Shown here piece by piece: positions 7,270-10,060 of a DNA stretch of 10,060 nucleotides. Positions within the stretch are counted from its first letter, which is position 1. Every line of letters begins with the position of its first letter. The notes below the pieces were generated by a model, which worked only from the letters and a program-made list of their open reading frames with translations, made no database searches and was not told the DNA's origin. The position numbers and the translations under genes were made by a program. This DNA is from Planctomycetota bacterium (GTDB lineage: Bacteria; Planctomycetota; Phycisphaerae; WQYP01): assembly GCA_021826605.1 (NCBI GenBank), contig JAKAZF010000052.1, positions 1 through 10,060 on the forward strand. Direction: 5' to 3'.

Positions 7270-8589
7270 ATGACCGCAACAACCATCAGCCCGGATAACA
7301 CAGGGATATTTTCTGCCATGGGCCCAAGCTATGGCTTGCCGTGGCTGCAGCAGCGGCGCACCGAGGCTATGGAACTATTTGAAAGTATCGGCCTGCCGCC
7401 CGTGACACATGAAGACTGGCGGCTGACCAATACCGCACAAATTGCCAAGATCAATTTTAGCGCGCCCGGCACCGGCAGACCCCTGACCCCGGAGCAACTC
7501 GGCGGCCTGTGTTTGAAAAAACTTGGTGCCCAGCAGATTGTGTTTGTAGACGGAAAATTCTCTCCGGAGTTGTCCAGTCCCGGCGGAAAAGTTGAAGTTC
7601 TGACCATCCGGCAGGGTATGGAAAAGCATGGCGACCGTGTGCAGCGGTTTTTGGGCCGCGAAATGCCGGGCCAATCCAATGGCTTTTCAGCGATGAATCT
7701 GGCGGGGTTTGAAGACGGTGCCTTTATTTATTTGCCGCCGGATCAGGGTGAAATGGGTCTGGTTCATCTGCTGTGGATCACCGCATCGCATGATCAACCG
7801 GTGGTTGTGCATCCACGCAATCTGCTGATTATTGGCTCAAATACTCATATCACACTGGTGCAAACCTATGCCGGCTTTTCATCCCAGCCCACGCTTTGCA
7901 ATGCCGTGACGGAAATGGTTGTCGGCAAGGGCGCAAAGGTTGAACTCATTAAATTGCAGCGGGAACGTGATACCGCCTTTCATATTGCCAATGAGGCGAT
8001 CCATGTGCACGAACATGCTCAAGTGCAATCGCTGGTAGTGAATACCGGCGGACATCTGGTACGCAACAACATCACCGTGCATCTTGCCGAGCCGTTTGCT
8101 CAGGCCACACTCAACGGTTTGACCTTGGCCGCAGGTGATCAGCATATTGATAATCACACGATGCTGGATCATGCGCGGGAAAACTGCCCGAGCCATGAAT
8201 TGTATAAGAATCTTCTGGGCGGCCGGGCCAGCGCGGTATTTCGCGGCAAGATTCTGGTGCGGCCGGACGCCCAGAAAACCGACTCCAAGCAGACCAGCAA
8301 AACCATTCTGCTTTCCGATGCGGCGGTAATGAATTCACAGCCGCAGCTTGAAATTTACGCCGATGATGTGAAATGCACCCACGGCTCGACAACCGGCCCG
8401 CTGGATGATGAGCAATTATTCTATCTGCGGTCGCGCGGGGTTGCCGCCGCGGACGCCGGCGCACTGTTGACTTACGCCTTTGCCCGCGATGTGCTGTTAA
8501 AGATATGGCACACCGGCATGCGTGAATATCTGGAAGAATTTGTCGCCGCTGAATTGCATCGGCTGCATCTGGATCAGGCGGAATCATGA
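7270..8589 (+). CDS. sufD: Fe-S cluster assembly protein SufD
   Basis: SufD is the SufB paralogue that pairs with SufB and binds one SufC in the SufBC2D scaffold. It is thought to help iron entry at the SufB-SufD interface. The 439-aa product has the SufD N-terminal signature (PPVTHEDWRLTN near 42-53), a long beta-helix core of weakly conserved strands, and the C-terminal block DDVKCTHGSTTGPLDDEQLFYLRSRGV. H371 in that block corresponds to E. coli SufD H360. The diverged core and the CTHG motif distinguish it from SufB, which has GDKCGAHT at that place. GGAG (7261-7264) is the ribosome binding site. The stop overlaps the sufS start by 4 bases (ATGA), so translation of the two is probably coupled. 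Confidence 0.96.
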   Translation: MTATTISPDNTGIFSAMGPSYGLPWLQQRRTEAMELFESIGLPPVTHEDWRLTNTAQIAKINFSAPGTGRPLTPEQLGGLCLKKLGAQQIVFVDGKFSPELSSPGGKVEVLTIRQGMEKHGDRVQRFLGREMPGQSNGFSAMNLAGFEDGAFIYLPPDQGEMGLVHLLWITASHDQPVVVHPRNLLIIGSNTHITLVQTYAGFSSQPTLCNAVTEMVVGKGAKVELIKLQRERDTAFHIANEAIHVHEHAQVQSLVVNTGGHLVRNNITVHLAEPFAQATLNGLTLAAGDQHIDNHTMLDHARENCPSHELYKNLLGGRASAVFRGKILVRPDAQKTDSKQTSKTILLSDAAVMNSQPQLEIYADDVKCTHGSTTGPLDDEQLFYLRSRGVAAADAGALLTYAFARDVLLKIWHTGMREYLEEFVAAELHRLHLDQAES

Positions 8590-9854
8590 CCACCACAACC
8601 ACCAAACCTGCGGTCGCTAAAGCGGCCAAAGCACCGGCGTTTGATAGCGCGGCCATCCGTTCTGATTTTCCGCTGTTACAGACGCAATCACACGGAAAAC
8701 CGCTGGTTTATCTGGACAATGCGGCCACCAGCCAGAAGCCGCAGGCGGTTATTGCCGCCACGGCTCGTTATTACACGAATTACAATGCCAATATTCATCG
8801 CGGTGTTTACAAATTAAGTGTCGATGCCACGGCAGCGTATGAAGCCGCACGGGAAAAAGTTGCACGATTTATCAATGCTCCATCAGCTAGAGAAGTTGTA
8901 TTTGTGCGCGGTGCCACCGAGGCAGTGAATCTGGTAGCCGCCACCTGGGGCATGGAAAATATCCATTCCGGCGATGAAATAATTCTTTCGGAAATGGAAC
9001 ACCATTCCAATATTGTGCCCTGGCAATTATTGGCCCACCGGACCGGTGCGGTTATCAAGGTTGTTTCAGTTTCCGATGGTGGTGAATTATCGCTGGAGCA
9101 TTACGCGCAACTGCTTTCCGAGCGCACACGTCTGGTGGCGCTTACGCATGTATCCAATGCGCTGGGGACGATCAACCCCGTTGAACGCATTGTCTCCATG
9201 GCCAAGGCCCGCGGTATTCCCGTGCTTGTTGATGGTGCACAATCGGTTCCGCATCTGGCCATTGATGTGCAGAAAATCGGGTGCGACTTTTTTGTGTTTT
9301 CGGGGCATAAACTTTATGCACCCACCGGCATCGGGGCGCTGTGGGCCAAGGGTGCACTGCTGGAAAAAATGCCCCCGTACCAGGGTGGCGGAGACATGAT
9401 CAGCACGGTGAGCTTTGCCGGATCAACCTGGAATGACATACCGCATAAATTTGAAGCCGGCACGCCGCACATTAGTGGAGCGATCGGCTTGGGCGTGGCA
9501 ATTGATTATCTTGGCGCCATCGGCATGGACGCCATCGCCGAGTATGAACATGATCTGCTGCTGTATGCCACAAAACAGTTAATGCGAATTTCCGGGTTAC
9601 ATATTATTGGAACCGCGCCGGAGAAAGCTGCGGTGATCTCCTTTATCATGGAAAATATTCATCCCCATGATATCGGCACGATTGTTGATGGCGAAGGCGT
9701 GGCGATTCGCACCGGGCATCATTGCTGTCAACCTCTGATGGATCACTACAATATTGCCGCAACGGCACGGGCGTCTCTGGCGTTTTACAATAACCGGGAA
9801 GATGTGGACCGCCTGGTGGCAGCTGTTGAAAAAGTCAAAGAGGTATTCAGCTAA
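8586..9854 (+). CDS. sufS: Cysteine desulfurase SufS (PLP-dependent, class V aminotransferase fold)
   Basis: SufS removes sulfur from L-cysteine as an enzyme-bound persulfide, giving alanine, and supplies sulfur to the Suf scaffold. Key residues in the 422-aa product are H139 in EMEHHSN, D216 in VDGAQS, the PLP lysine K242 in FSGHKLY, and the catalytic cysteine C380 in RTGHHCCQPLM. All four sit at a constant offset of 16 from E. coli SufS (H123, D200, K226, C364), so the assignment is secure and the fold is complete. The first 20 or so residues are a Thr/Ala/Lys-rich extension absent from the E. coli enzyme. A second cysteine, C381, directly follows the catalytic one. The group II (SufS-like) form is expected to work with a SufU or SufE partner, and sufU follows immediately with a 1-base overlap (TAATG). 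Confidence 0.97.
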   Translation: MTTTTTKPAVAKAAKAPAFDSAAIRSDFPLLQTQSHGKPLVYLDNAATSQKPQAVIAATARYYTNYNANIHRGVYKLSVDATAAYEAAREKVARFINAPSAREVVFVRGATEAVNLVAATWGMENIHSGDEIILSEMEHHSNIVPWQLLAHRTGAVIKVVSVSDGGELSLEHYAQLLSERTRLVALTHVSNALGTINPVERIVSMAKARGIPVLVDGAQSVPHLAIDVQKIGCDFFVFSGHKLYAPTGIGALWAKGALLEKMPPYQGGGDMISTVSFAGSTWNDIPHKFEAGTPHISGAIGLGVAIDYLGAIGMDAIAEYEHDLLLYATKQLMRISGLHIIGTAPEKAAVISFIMENIHPHDIGTIVDGEGVAIRTGHHCCQPLMDHYNIAATARASLAFYNNREDVDRLVAAVEKVKEVFS

Positions 9855-10060
9855 TGTCCGACCTGCGTGATCTTTACCAGCAGACGATTCTTGACCATAC
9901 GCGCAAACCGCGGAATAAGCATGAAATGCCGAATGCGACTTCGACCGCCGACGGCCATAATCGGCTTTGCGGCGATAAAATCCGGCTCTTCCTGAAATTA
10001 AACGCCGGCGTCATAGAAGACATAAGCTTCACCGGTAATGGGTGCGCCATTTCCACAGCT
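9854..10060 (+). CDS. sufU: SufU, Zn-dependent sulfur transfer protein (partial, runs off the window)
   Basis: Only the first 69 codons are present; the frame is open to the last base. The protein starts MSDLRDLYQQTILDH, the usual opening of the IscU/SufU family. Two of the three zinc/sulfur cysteines are visible: C39 and D41 in RLCGD, and C64 in GNGCAIS. These match B. subtilis SufU C41, D43 and C66 with an offset of two, and the last cysteine (C128 equivalent) would lie beyond the window. SufU-type proteins take the persulfide from SufS in place of SufE. The position directly after sufS supports SufU over housekeeping IscU, although the longer SufU-specific insertion cannot be checked here. 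AGAGG (9839-9843) is a plausible ribosome binding site inside the sufS end. Confidence 0.93.
   Translation, partial: MSDLRDLYQQTILDHTRKPRNKHEMPNATSTADGHNRLCGDKIRLFLKLNAGVIEDISFTGNGCAISTA

Overview
The window reads as bacterial chromosome with mid-range GC. It fits a free-living degrader of complex sugars. The very long secreted GH35 protein beside a sufB-C-D-S-U cluster would suit a Planctomycetota/PVC-type bacterium, but that placement is an impression from protein style and is low confidence. There are no rRNA or tRNA genes, CRISPR arrays, transposase genes or integrase genes.

Region 1 (1-1534) holds a two-gene unit on the + strand: an intact RecF/OLD-like AAA ATPase (387 aa), followed 4 bases after its stop codon by a short ORF. 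The two ends of this ORF match the two ends of DUF4276 (Toprim-like) proteins, but its middle is missing. It looks like an ATPase-nuclease pair of the kind found in defence modules, in which the nuclease partner has lost its metal-binding core.

Region 2 (1535-4824) begins with about 230 bases of non-coding DNA containing weak hairpins. A 1019-aa exported beta-galactosidase-type glycoside hydrolase of family GH35 follows. It has a signal peptide, a GH35 barrel with both catalytic glutamates, and C-terminal beta-sandwich/jelly-roll domains.

Region 3 (4825-10060) is the SUF iron-sulfur cluster assembly operon: sufB, sufC, sufD, sufS and the start of sufU, cut by the window end. Its promoter lies just after the GH35 gene, with a perfect TTGACA -35 box, a 17-base spacer and a TAACAT -10 box. 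A near-perfect palindrome of about 41 bases covers the -35 box, so the same element could be a repressor operator, a GH35 terminator, or both. SufS releases sulfur from cysteine, SufU accepts and relays it, and the SufB-SufC-SufD scaffold ATPase builds the cluster. sufD/sufS overlap by 4 bases and sufS/sufU by 1 base, which implies translational coupling. No Rrf2/IscR/SufR-type regulator is encoded within the window.
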